The position numbers and the translations under genes were made by a program. A DNA stretch of 64,000 nucleotides from Lachnospiraceae bacterium MC2017 (GTDB lineage Bacteria > Bacillota > Clostridia > Lachnospirales > Lachnospiraceae): NCBI GenBank assembly GCA_000701625.1, contig JNJK01000002.1:186001-250000 (forward strand), given 5' to 3'. This document shows, piece by piece, positions 53,336 through 61,000 of the stretch; position 1 is the first letter of the stretch, and each line of letters opens with the position of its first letter. Below the pieces are notes generated by a model. That model did not search any database and was not told where the DNA came from. It was given only the letters and a program-made list of their open reading frames with translations.

Positions 53336-53368
53336 TCATTTTATATGACTTATTGATCATTATATGAT
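53335..53368. promoter_or_regulatory. Tandem palindromic operators next to the ula promoter
   Basis: Two copies, ATCATTTTATATGAC (53335-53349) and ATCATTATATGAT (53356-53368), are spaced 21 bp start to start, about two helix turns. They lie directly upstream of the -35, suiting a DeoR-family regulator. Confidence 0.5.
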
Positions 53369-53521
53369 CGTTCTGACCGTTTTTACCCCTTTTCTACTAT
53401 TTTCACAATTACAAACCACGGTTTTTATGCATTTTAAACCTTACTTAAACGATTACTTATTTAAGTCAATCATAAAATTCAAATTTTATACTCGTCAAAA
53501 TGACATATACCACGATTCTTA

Positions 53522-53530
53522 TGCTACAAT
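53522..53530 (+). promoter_or_regulatory. Extended -10 promoter of the DUF3592-like gene
   Basis: TGCTACAAT (TACAAT at 53525-53530), 41 bp before ATG 53572. The context ATGCTACAATGA is the same as in the promoter of the TerB gene. Between 53369 and 53521 I see nothing else but A/T-rich sequence. Confidence 0.6.
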
Positions 53531-53571
53531 GACCTTGGTCAATATTTTTATGATGAAAGGATCAAATAAAT

Positions 53572-54384
53572 ATGCTTGAATCAACAGAACTCGGTCTTTT
53601 ATTTCTAAGCGTTGCCGGTGTAGCAGTCATCCTCTATGGACTTTCACTACTTGCTGAGTTTATGAAACAACACAGTAAAAGGAACATTCTTATAGGAGAA
53701 GTGCAGAATTGTGCGCACGAAGAAAGACGTGACGAAAAGGATCAACTGATCCAATACTTCTATAAACTGAACATAAGATATGAAGATGGAAGAAATATAA
53801 AGACAGTATCGCTGAACGATACTACAGAACGGAGCAAAGGCGAGAAGGTAAAGCTCATCCGTGACGGCCGGAGAGTTAAGCTGTTAAAAACCACTTACCC
53901 ACAGCCTGTTTCCGCATTAACAGCCATCCTGTGCGGAGCCGGTATGATCGCTTTCCAGTATCTGCAGAAAGGCGCCGGCGACAGGATCGCATCTCTCGAT
54001 GCCTCGATCGTTTTGCTGCTTGCCGCGATTTCGATCATTTTCACGTACTATTCTGACTATATACGAACAAAATCCGCTTCACAGACCGCCGGAACGATCA
54101 AAGATCTGCTTTTATATGAAACAGAGAAAAATACTCATAAAAGGATCATGAGGGCACCGGATACCTTCTATCCCGTTATCCGCTACACAGAAGACGGAAC
54201 AGATAGAGAGTTCCTAAGCCATTACAGCACTAACTCAAAGAACGGTTTTAAGATCGGTCAGGAAACCACTGTTTATAAAAGTCCTGAAACAGGTGAAATA
54301 ATCGAAAAGAAACCAAATACTATTCTGCTTATAATCGCAGTTGTTCTTATATTCCTGTCTATATCCGGTTTTATGAGTTTATAA
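53572..54384 (+). CDS. Membrane protein with two DUF3592-like domains
   Basis: A 270-residue protein: a membrane segment (residues 8-28), a beta-rich DUF3592-like domain (YKLNIRYEDGRNIKTVSLND), two membrane segments (about 113-160), a second similar domain (FYPVIRYTEDGTDREFLSH), and a final membrane segment (252-268). Function unknown; the family is often near ABC or secretion genes. Ribosome site GAAAGGATC. It ends at two hairpins. Confidence 0.8.
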   Translation: MLESTELGLLFLSVAGVAVILYGLSLLAEFMKQHSKRNILIGEVQNCAHEERRDEKDQLIQYFYKLNIRYEDGRNIKTVSLNDTTERSKGEKVKLIRDGRRVKLLKTTYPQPVSALTAILCGAGMIAFQYLQKGAGDRIASLDASIVLLLAAISIIFTYYSDYIRTKSASQTAGTIKDLLLYETEKNTHKRIMRAPDTFYPVIRYTEDGTDREFLSHYSTNSKNGFKIGQETTVYKSPETGEIIEKKPNTILLIIAVVLIFLSISGFMSL

Positions 54385-54425
54385 ACACCAAAGGATCCGG
54401 CTTTGTCGGATCCTCCATAAGTTAA

Positions 54426-54470
54426 AAACCCCGTATCGCCGTCATACCTGGCGATACGGGGTTTATTTTT
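54426..54470. terminator. Convergent terminator
   Basis: AAACCCCGTATCGCC and GGCGATACGGGGTTT (54426-54440, 54450-54464) form a perfect 15-bp stem, with ATTTTT to the right and AA to the left. It ends ptsI on the minus strand and the DUF3592 gene on the plus. A smaller GGATCCG/CGGATCC hairpin precedes it. Confidence 0.9.
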
Positions 54471-54487
54471 CTTATATATACGATAGC

Positions 54488-56122
54488 TTATTCTGCGCTC
54501 TTTGAAAGATCGATAGATCTGATCTGCTTTCTAAGCGGAAGTACACTCTTTGCGTTTACTGAAAGCTCATCAACACCCATTCTAAGGAATGTCTCTGTGA
54601 GAGTCAGGTCCGCACCGAGCTCACCACAGATACCTACCCAGCAGCCATGTCTGTGGCCTGCTTCGATAGTCATCTTGATCTCCTTAAGTACTGCCGGATG
54701 ATGTGTATCGGAGAAAGGCTCAAGCATAGCATTCTGACGGTCGATAGCACAGGTGTACTGTGTCAGATCGTTTGTACCGAGTGAGAAGAATTCAACTTCC
54801 TCTGCAAGCTCATCTGCGCAAAGAACAGCTGCAGGAGTCTCGATCATGATACCGATCTCAACATGTCCAACCTTCTGTCCCTCATTCTCAAGCTCTCTGC
54901 GGCACTCATTCATGATTTCCTTACACTCACGCACTTCACGTACGCTGATGATCATCGGGAACATAACACCAACATTACCGAATGCAGATGCACGAAGGAT
55001 AGCACGAAGCTGTCTCTTGAAGAAATCCTTACGTGTCAGGCTGATACGGATAGCTCTGTAACCAAGCGCCGGATTCTCTTCCTTTGCAAGATTCATATAA
55101 TCAACAGTCTTATCTGCACCTATATCACAGGTACGGATAATGACGAGCTTCGGTGCCAGAGTCTCTACAACTCTCTTATAAGCCTGGAACTGCTGCTCTT
55201 CTGTTGGATCTGAAGTGCTGTTCAGGTATACGAACTCTGAACGGAAAAGACCTACACCTTCAGCATCGTTTGCCTTTACAGCTCCTACATCTGAAGGACC
55301 ACCGATATTTGCGTAAACCTTGATTGTCTTTCCGTCGATAGTAGTATTCTTCTTTCCGCGAAGCTCCTGGAGAAGTGCTTCCTTACGGATATCTTCGTTC
55401 TGCTTTTCCTTTAATGACTTTAAGAGGTCTTCTGTAGGATCTACATAGATACATGCATTGTATCCGTCGATGATAGCCATCTTTCCGTCCCAGGACTCAT
55501 CGATCTGCTTACACTGGATAAGAGCAGGTACGTTCATGCTTCTTGCAAGGATAGCTGTATGGCTGTTTGAGCTTCCTTCTCTGGTAACCATACCAAGAAG
55601 AAGTGACTTATCGAGCTTAACAGTCTCTGACGGAGCGAGATCTTCTGCAACAAGGATACACGGCTCATCCTTACTTCCTATATCAGAACCGAAACCAAGG
55701 AGTTCATCAAGCATAGCATTTCCAACGTCGATCACGTCTGCGCTTCTAGCCTGGAAATACGGATCATCCATATCACGGAACATCTGAGCTGTATTAGCAA
55801 AGCCCTGCTTTACTGCATACTCTGCTGTGTGCTTCTGCTCAACAATGATCGTTTTGCAGGAATCGATCAGATCATCATCATCAAGCATATCTGCATGGAA
55901 CTCAAAGATCGCTGCACTTTCCTCACCTGCTGATGCAACAGCCTTATCATAAAGAATCCTCTGATCTTCCTGAACCTTTACTCTGGCTTTCTCAAATCTA
56001 TCAAGCTCCGGGATCGGATCCTCTACAAATTCCTCGTTGATCTTGTACTCTTTCTGATGAAAGATACGGATCTTACCGATCGCAATTCTATTTAATACGC
56101 TGGTTCCTGTTCCTACCTGCAT
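54488..56122 (-). CDS. ptsI: Phosphoenolpyruvate-protein phosphotransferase (enzyme I)
   Basis: Enzyme I of 544 residues, which takes phosphate from PEP and passes it to HPr. The active His is in EGSSNSHTAILAR. The PEP barrel shows GLFRSEFVYL, GYRAIRISL, EIGIMIETPAA and FFSLGTNDLTQY. The length is slightly below the usual 570. TAGGAGGAA precedes the ATG. It lies 144 bp after ptsH. Confidence 0.96.
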   Translation of the reverse strand: MQVGTGTSVLNRIAIGKIRIFHQKEYKINEEFVEDPIPELDRFEKARVKVQEDQRILYDKAVASAGEESAAIFEFHADMLDDDDLIDSCKTIIVEQKHTAEYAVKQGFANTAQMFRDMDDPYFQARSADVIDVGNAMLDELLGFGSDIGSKDEPCILVAEDLAPSETVKLDKSLLLGMVTREGSSNSHTAILARSMNVPALIQCKQIDESWDGKMAIIDGYNACIYVDPTEDLLKSLKEKQNEDIRKEALLQELRGKKNTTIDGKTIKVYANIGGPSDVGAVKANDAEGVGLFRSEFVYLNSTSDPTEEQQFQAYKRVVETLAPKLVIIRTCDIGADKTVDYMNLAKEENPALGYRAIRISLTRKDFFKRQLRAILRASAFGNVGVMFPMIISVREVRECKEIMNECRRELENEGQKVGHVEIGIMIETPAAVLCADELAEEVEFFSLGTNDLTQYTCAIDRQNAMLEPFSDTHHPAVLKEIKMTIEAGHRHGCWVGICGELGADLTLTETFLRMGVDELSVNAKSVLPLRKQIRSIDLSKSAE

Positions 56123-56159
56123 CTATTTCCTCCTATTACTGTCTTTCCTTTTCATATCA

Positions 56160-56202
56160 TGTTATGACACGAATTGCTTCGCTTCTGACCCTGTCATAAT
56201 CA
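56160..56202. repeat. Interspersed repeat copy between ptsH and ptsI
   Basis: GAATTGCTTCGCTTCTGACC is the reverse complement of the GAAGCGAAGCAATTC core at 38418-38433, fused to CTGTCATAATCAT of the other repeat type. ATGAC and GTCAT close it as a short palindrome. Confidence 0.6.
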
Positions 56203-56205
56203 TAA

Positions 56206-56242
56206 AGCCCGGATGAATGGGATGATCCGTTCAATCCGGGCT
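56206..56242 (-). terminator. Hairpin after ptsH
   Basis: AGCCCGGAT and ATCCGGGCT (56206-56214, 56234-56242) lie 25 bp after the ptsH stop, with only a short T-run on the minus strand. It may reduce rather than stop transcription into ptsI. Confidence 0.6.
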
Positions 56243-56266
56243 ATAGTCCCTATATTTACGCTTTAA

Positions 56267-56524
56267 TTAGAAATTCTCCTTAAGGAACTTCTCAACTGCT
56301 TCAGCAGCTGCATCTTCGTCAGCACCCTCAACTGTTACTGTAACAGTCTCGCCCTGCTTGATTCCAAGGCCCATAAGAGCAAGAAGCTTCTTCATATCTG
56401 TGCTCTTATCGCCCTTTGCGATAGTTACTGCGCTCTCGAACTTCTTTGCTTCCTTAACGAGAAGTCCTGCCGGACGAGCATGAATACCCATAGGATCCTG
56501 AACTGTAAATGTAAATTCCTTCAT
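56267..56524 (-). CDS. ptsH: Phosphocarrier protein HPr without regulatory Ser46
   Basis: An 85-residue HPr. The phosphorylated histidine is in GIHARPAGLL. In the position of Ser46 (LKSIMGVM in B. subtilis) the sequence reads MKKLLALM, with Lys, so HPr-kinase control and CcpA co-repression by this protein are not expected. ATG 56524 follows AAAGGAAAAAG. The 340 bp upstream contain no further gene. Confidence 0.94.
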   Translation of the reverse strand: MKEFTFTVQDPMGIHARPAGLLVKEAKKFESAVTIAKGDKSTDMKKLLALMGLGIKQGETVTVTVEGADEDAAAEAVEKFLKENF

Positions 56525-56858
56525 AATGTTTTCTTTTTCCTTTCTGATTAACCTTACCAAATTGCATTAAAACGCATGAAAAACATCCGATTGAAAACCT
56601 ACCGTTTCACGATCGGATCATACTTAAATGACTGATTGAAGATGCAGAATAATGATTATTTATAGTATAAACGTTTCTTTATGCACATTTCAAGCTGTAT
56701 TTTAAAAATACACGTAAAATACAATATCAAAATTTAGTCCACATCGTCATTTTGCACTATATCTGTCAGATAATATCACTTTACTTGATCAATATTTACA
56801 CTCATACCGTTATTTTCGCGAAACGTGTGTTATAACAAAGAATCCGCCTAATTCGAAA

Positions 56859-56896
56859 AAACCTCCCGAGGATTTCAAAAATCCATCGGGAGGTTT
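56859..56896 (-). terminator. Terminator of the hypothetical gene at 56903
   Basis: AACCTCCCGA and TCGGGAGGTT with a nested GGATTT/AAATCC pair, followed on the minus strand by TTTTTT. It isolates this gene from ptsH. Confidence 0.92.
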
Positions 56897-56902
56897 ACAT
56901 AA

Positions 56903-57544
56903 TTATACATTTTCTGTATCCGGTACGATGCCTGTAAGGGCAAGTATGAGATCTTTCATGAACTTTTTGAGCTCTGCAGCTCTGCCGATATGCTCGATTC
57001 CGATCTCGATAACTTTGCTGATGCCGCCTTTATTGTCTACATCTACGGTATCAGGCTCTGCAAAGTTTGAAACCATCACGAGACATCTGCCAAGGATTTC
57101 ATATCCACTGACCGTTCTTTTTGCCATAAGGTCCATTGCATCATCTGCGATCTCCGCTGAGATTCCACTATTTATATCCTGGGTGAACTCTTCATTATCG
57201 ACTTTGAAAGTTGCCTTCTTTTCGCCGTATACCATATATGAAGTAAGCTCTACTTCATCCTGCTTCACAACGATCTTGTCATTCTCGACAGTTCCATTCT
57301 GATAAAGACGGATACTTCCTCTCCATCTCTCATCAGAGTCTTTCTGAAGAGTTGCTGTAAGCTTGTCTACCTTCGAAATATCCAACTCGATCTTATTTGT
57401 GTAGAGCGGAGCCTTTGAAACATTCAGCAAAGAGTTTGCTGTCATGAAAAGTGTTTCTGACCTGTAAAAAAGGTCGGATGTGATTGAAAAATTATATGCT
57501 ACTACAGGGAATTCCCTGCCTTCGGTGCTTTTGTACTGAATCAT
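56903..57544 (-). CDS. Hypothetical protein
   Basis: A 213-residue, acidic protein without signal peptide or membrane segment. I do not recognise a family. The first 130 residues are predicted beta-rich (VKQDEVELTSYMVYGEKKATFKVD), the rest helical, with the C-terminus (MKDLILALTGIVP) amphipathic. CAGGAGA precedes ATG 57544. Monocistronic, or the end of a unit with the membrane protein at 57629. Confidence 0.72.
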   Translation of the reverse strand: MIQYKSTEGREFPVVAYNFSITSDLFYRSETLFMTANSLLNVSKAPLYTNKIELDISKVDKLTATLQKDSDERWRGSIRLYQNGTVENDKIVVKQDEVELTSYMVYGEKKATFKVDNEEFTQDINSGISAEIADDAMDLMAKRTVSGYEILGRCLVMVSNFAEPDTVDVDNKGGISKVIEIGIEHIGRAAELKKFMKDLILALTGIVPDTENV

Positions 57545-57628
57545 TTTATCTCCTGTCAAATCTGAACAACTGCATTATCAACTTCGTATTGTCACATACA
57601 AGCACCATAAAATCAACTTTTTCCTATC

Positions 57629-58393
57629 TCAAATCCCTCGATAAAATTTCTTAAGGTACATTCCTACCCCAAATAATCCTACAGTTTGGAGCAGGTGAAA
57701 TATTACCGACGACCAAACTATCGCTATTTCATGATTGAATATAGTATAAGTCTGGATCTGTACAAGTGTTGCGGTAAAAATAAATAACGCAGTCAGACAT
57801 ATAGCCGCGATCTTCAGATATTTATCATTTAAGAACACACCTGTTATAAGGATGCCGAGCACAAGCGCGATCAACATTCCTATATATTTGAAACTATGCG
57901 ATCCATTGTAGATAGCTGAGAAAGTCTGAAGCTCATTTATATTTGTTATGTCAACCTGTAACGACAAACCTGCTACAAATCGACGATACGTGATCGTAAA
58001 AATATCATAAACGATCCTGACGCCGATCAGAATAAACGCCCAGACTTCCAATAGCTGCCGAATTGAATATGTTGAAAGATTTGAAATTTCCTCCGGCATT
58101 ACTTCTTCCTGAAGCTTCGCCATCTCTGAATAGTCATCTCTAGGTATAAGCTTCCTATAATGCTCAAGTTCCCTCCAGGCACACCAAAAAATAAATGCCG
58201 TAACTGCTATCTGAAAAACGGAGAGAATCCCTTGATACGCCCAAAATGCATCATCCAGCATATCGGGCAGCACAGATGACGTATCCTTTAAAAGAAAGCG
58301 CACTGCGACTGAACCAACCGTCATAACTGCATTTACGACCGCGGTCACGGATATTGCTTTTGATAAAATGCGCTTGTCGTGCTCGATGTACAT
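57629..58393 (-). CDS. Hypothetical integral membrane protein
   Basis: A 254-residue protein with about six hydrophobic segments: residues 13-34, 52-70, 112-130, 163-183, 193-213 and 223-245. A charged loop follows segment two (ELEHYRKLIPRDDYSEM). GGGGAAGAGA precedes the ATG. No family recognised. The 174 bp upstream hold only A/T-rich sequence. Confidence 0.7.
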   Translation of the reverse strand: MYIEHDKRILSKAISVTAVVNAVMTVGSVAVRFLLKDTSSVLPDMLDDAFWAYQGILSVFQIAVTAFIFWCAWRELEHYRKLIPRDDYSEMAKLQEEVMPEEISNLSTYSIRQLLEVWAFILIGVRIVYDIFTITYRRFVAGLSLQVDITNINELQTFSAIYNGSHSFKYIGMLIALVLGILITGVFLNDKYLKIAAICLTALFIFTATLVQIQTYTIFNHEIAIVWSSVIFHLLQTVGLFGVGMYLKKFYRGI

Positions 58394-58567
58394 TCTCTTC
58401 CCCTTGTGCTGCGTTTTTATAGATTTATCCTTATCCTTTTTGTATTTCGGATTTATGCGGACGAATATTCAGTTTACGCATTAATGTATTCAATATCAAG
58501 CAAAAAATTGTAAAAGGCAGGTGCATTTTACATAACACATCTGCCTTACTAATATCACTATGTTTTT

Positions 58568-59113
58568 TCAGGATATAAACTCCGAAAGATCCAAAGTCAA
58601 TCCATCATATCCCTTTACTTCAATCTTTGCCGGATCTGCCATGATCTCCGGCATATAATCATTTTCTTTTAAATATCTGATAATCCGGTTTGCCTGCAAA
58701 TCTACCACCAGATACTCATCAACACCTATCTTCTGGTAAATGTACAGTTTATCACCATAATCATTCTTTCTCGTCGCTTTTGATGTTACTTCTGCAACGA
58801 ACTTCGGTGCTGTATGTACACCCTCATCATCTATCTTCGACGCATCACACACCACCATGACATCCGGAAGAAAATAATTATTGCTGCAATCTTCTGCTAA
58901 TTCATGGCAACATAAAGCCGCTGTATCAGACATAACTTTACAGTCTCCGCCATGATTCTTTATATACTCACGAAAAGCCGAAGCTATTTCAACAACAACC
59001 ATACTATGCTGCGGCGATGTCATATCCTGGATCACAAGATTCCCGCCAATAAGTTCCGCATGATTATCCATTGCAGCTACATCTGCAACTGTGCACTTTT
59101 CAGAAGCTACCAT
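58568..59113 (-). CDS. Uma2-family (DUF820) PD-(D/E)XK nuclease-like protein
   Basis: A 181-residue member of Uma2. LPDVMVVCD, the KFVAEVTSKATRKND block with the catalytic Glu, and KLYIYQKIGVDEYLVVD are typical of the nuclease-like fold. Ser stands where Lys is usual in the ExK motif (EVTSKAT), which is common in this family. GGAGG supports ATG 59113. It follows a broken nuclease/helicase gene. Biological role of Uma2 proteins is unclear. Confidence 0.87.
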   Translation of the reverse strand: MVASEKCTVADVAAMDNHAELIGGNLVIQDMTSPQHSMVVVEIASAFREYIKNHGGDCKVMSDTAALCCHELAEDCSNNYFLPDVMVVCDASKIDDEGVHTAPKFVAEVTSKATRKNDYGDKLYIYQKIGVDEYLVVDLQANRIIRYLKENDYMPEIMADPAKIEVKGYDGLTLDLSEFIS

Positions 59114-59139
59114 ACACGATACCTCCATATTTCCGAATA

Positions 59140-59409
59140 TCATAACTCTTTAACTATCTCCATAAATCTGTCATACGAATACGCTCCAGTATAACCCGGC
59201 TCTTTATTCTGAAATACCATATAATACTTATAAAGTCTTCCCGCTTGATTTGCCCACTCTGCTCCGGTCGCTGCCTTTGCCTTTGACTCAGGATTGTCCA
59301 AATGATCTCCCTTCGTTTCTATCATGAGTATCTTACCATCATTAAGCATAACCATCAGATCAGGATATGCTGTTACTGCTCCATTTATGGCAAAGCCCTT
59401 AATCGCAAT
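59140..59409 (-). pseudogene. C-terminal remnant of a restriction-type DEAD/DEAH helicase
   Basis: An open frame of 89 codons without a credible start begins after a stop at 59412 and ends at 59140. It encodes VTAYPDLMVML, then MIETKGDHLDN (the PD-(D/E)XK motif), then WANQAGRLYKYYMVF. This matches the C-terminal nuclease part of type III-restriction-like helicases, normally 700-1000 residues. The rest of the gene is absent; upstream is A/T-rich sequence with a small AAAACCG/CGGTTTT hairpin. It is a deletion remnant. Confidence 0.72.
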
Positions 59410-59610
59410 TTATGTTTCACTTTTACCTATTCATCTTCATTTTAAATTATAATCAGAAGATTACAATCACTAGTATTAAAAAAAAACCGCCTATATGTTC
59501 ATATCGAACCAAGACGGTTTTTCCAGACAATCTAATTTTTCACTTATCAACAGTATTTTTGAGAATACTCTTTAAGCATGTGCTTCAACGTTTTTTCTTC
59601 TTTCGGATGC

Positions 59611-59913
59611 TCAGGACAATATCTCCAATAACAACTCCATGTACTTATAAGCATCAGTAAATCTTAATAATACAGATTCACCATCTTCTGTCTCCACACA
59701 AATTCCATCAAATTTCTGCATCTGACTCCGCTCATAATCATCAAGTTCATCCCCAAAATAACAATTTGAATAATCATAGCCGCTCCCGATGCCCTTACAA
59801 AGATTTCCCAAAAAATCTAACAAATCCTCACTTGCAGCTTCATTGAGAAGCGCTATCATCGGAAAATGTTCTTCTTCACGTAAGTCACTCTCTTCTAAAT
59901 ATGTTTTATACAT
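59611..59913 (-). CDS. Small acidic protein, possible CdiI-like immunity protein
   Basis: A 100-residue, acidic protein. YFGDELDDYERSQMQKFDGI and ESVLLRFTDAYKYMELLLEIL resemble small immunity proteins of contact-dependent inhibition or polymorphic toxin systems, but the likeness is weak. It starts 9 bp after the duplicated membrane protein and shares its transcript. No toxin gene is nearby. Confidence 0.55.
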   Translation of the reverse strand: MYKTYLEESDLREEEHFPMIALLNEAASEDLLDFLGNLCKGIGSGYDYSNCYFGDELDDYERSQMQKFDGICVETEDGESVLLRFTDAYKYMELLLEILS

Positions 59914-59922
59914 AAACGTTCT

Positions 59923-60537
59923 TCACACAAACGCGGTATGGCTAACTTTCCACTTAATGAGTTTAATTCCTGTCCAGAAACCATATATTCCACAAGTTAT
60001 CACGCTGAGAATGAACCACTTAATCCAATTTCCGAAGAGACCGATTGCCGTGCCATCAAAGCTAAGTCTACGACCATTTATTACCGTATGTTTGATTTCC
60101 CAGTTATAAAGCATGGTGTACGCCCATGGCAAGCAAATTCCCAACGTACAGATTGTTACTAGTACCCCTAAAAGTTCATATCCGATTAACTGCATGAGTC
60201 CGCCGTCAAAATACGACTCCATTGTCGCTCCAGACTCTGTATGAGTATGTGAAACTATCCATTTTTTCAGCTTTATCCCAACCCAAAAGCTGTAAATACC
60301 GCAAGTAATAAGCGAAAGCAGCCACCACTTTATCCATTGTCCAAAAAGTCCGATTGCCGTTCCGTCAAAAAGTAGTCTTTCGCCATTTATCACTGTATGC
60401 TTCGTTTCCCAGTTATAAATCATGGTATATGCCCACGGAAGACAGATTCCCAATGTGCAGATCGTGACTAGCGTTCCTAGTATACGATATCCTATAAGCT
60501 GTAATAAGCCTCCATCAAAATACGAATTATTATTCAT
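59923..60537 (-). CDS. DUF898-like membrane protein with tandem duplication
   Basis: A 204-residue protein of two near-identical halves (about 1-103 and 107-204). Each starts with YFDGGL and includes TLVTICTLGICLPWAYTM or a close variant, KHTVING, FDGTAIGLFG and ITCGIY. Each half has two membrane segments, the DUF898 (YjgN-like) pattern. GGGAGGGG precedes the ATG. Membrane protein of unknown function; the duplication looks recent. Confidence 0.8.
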   Translation of the reverse strand: MNNNSYFDGGLLQLIGYRILGTLVTICTLGICLPWAYTMIYNWETKHTVINGERLLFDGTAIGLFGQWIKWWLLSLITCGIYSFWVGIKLKKWIVSHTHTESGATMESYFDGGLMQLIGYELLGVLVTICTLGICLPWAYTMLYNWEIKHTVINGRRLSFDGTAIGLFGNWIKWFILSVITCGIYGFWTGIKLIKWKVSHTAFV

Positions 60538-60694
60538 GTCGCCCCTCCCCCAAAATATTTACAGTTATCACCAATATCACCTAAATTTTACTATATTCAA
60601 TTTACTCTTTTTGTACTTTATCCTATGCTATATACTTTAAATCATCCTTACAAAATATATTTCCATCCAATCCTCATTCATCCAAACTGTCCCC

Positions 60695-60936
60695 TAAAAA
60701 AGAAGAGAGCTGATGCACCGCAGTACAACTAACTCTCTTCCTTCCTTTGTCTAATTTTTCTGTTGTCCGCCAACTCTCCGGTCCTATGCCCGGCTTTGCT
60801 TCCCGCTTTTTCTGTTGTGGGCCAACTTTCCGGCTCGTACTGTCCGGTCACATGTCGGATTGAACCTGTCTTCCAGTCTTTCGACCTGACAGATTAGGTG
60901 TTAGACCACCCGGCACTGCACGCAGTACCCTTTTGT
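60695..60936 (-). ncRNA. Structured non-coding RNA candidate
   Basis: A minus-strand unit of about 240 nt starting after a TTGACG-N17-TATTAT promoter and ending in a terminator. Outer helix GTACTG (60928-60923) pairs with CAGTAC (60842-60837), next CCGG with CCGG; inside, CTGTC/GACAG encloses GGTC-GAAA-GACT with a GNRA loop, and GGTTCAATCC resembles a T-loop. Two near-repeats of CCGGARAGTTGGC..ACAACAGAAAAA form GTTG/CAAC hairpins. No reading frame is plausible. Size and setting suit a stand-alone RNA such as the raiA motif, but I cannot confirm a family. It might instead be a leader of the gene at 60537. Confidence 0.7.
60696..60740 (-). terminator. Terminator of the ncRNA
   Basis: GAAGAGAG (60740-60733) pairs with CTCTCTTC (60709-60702), with an upper stem closed by C-TGCG-G, a UNCG-type loop. 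T6 follows. Confidence 0.9.
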
Positions 60937-60942
60937 AATTTT

Positions 60943-60971
60943 ATAATAACGAAATATTTCTGAATCGTCAA
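60943..60971 (-). promoter_or_regulatory. Strong promoter of the ncRNA
   Basis: On the minus strand TTGACG (60971-60966), exactly 17 bases, then TATTAT (60948-60943). It starts 25 bp after the hydrolase gene stop. Confidence 0.82.
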
Positions 60972-61000
60972 CGTCATAAAAAAACTTGATTTTTGTCCCA

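Noticed and set aside
53369-53521. Additional gene between ula and the DUF3592-like gene
   Set aside because: Only an A/T-rich frame without ribosome site; the segment is better seen as divergent promoter space.
60841-60915. tRNA-like stretch on the minus strand (GGTGGTCTAACACC and GGTTCAATCC)
   Set aside because: The would-be T-stem does not pair, the anticodon arm is replaced by a GAAA-capped hairpin, and the acceptor pairs only over four bases. It fits better as part of the larger structured RNA.
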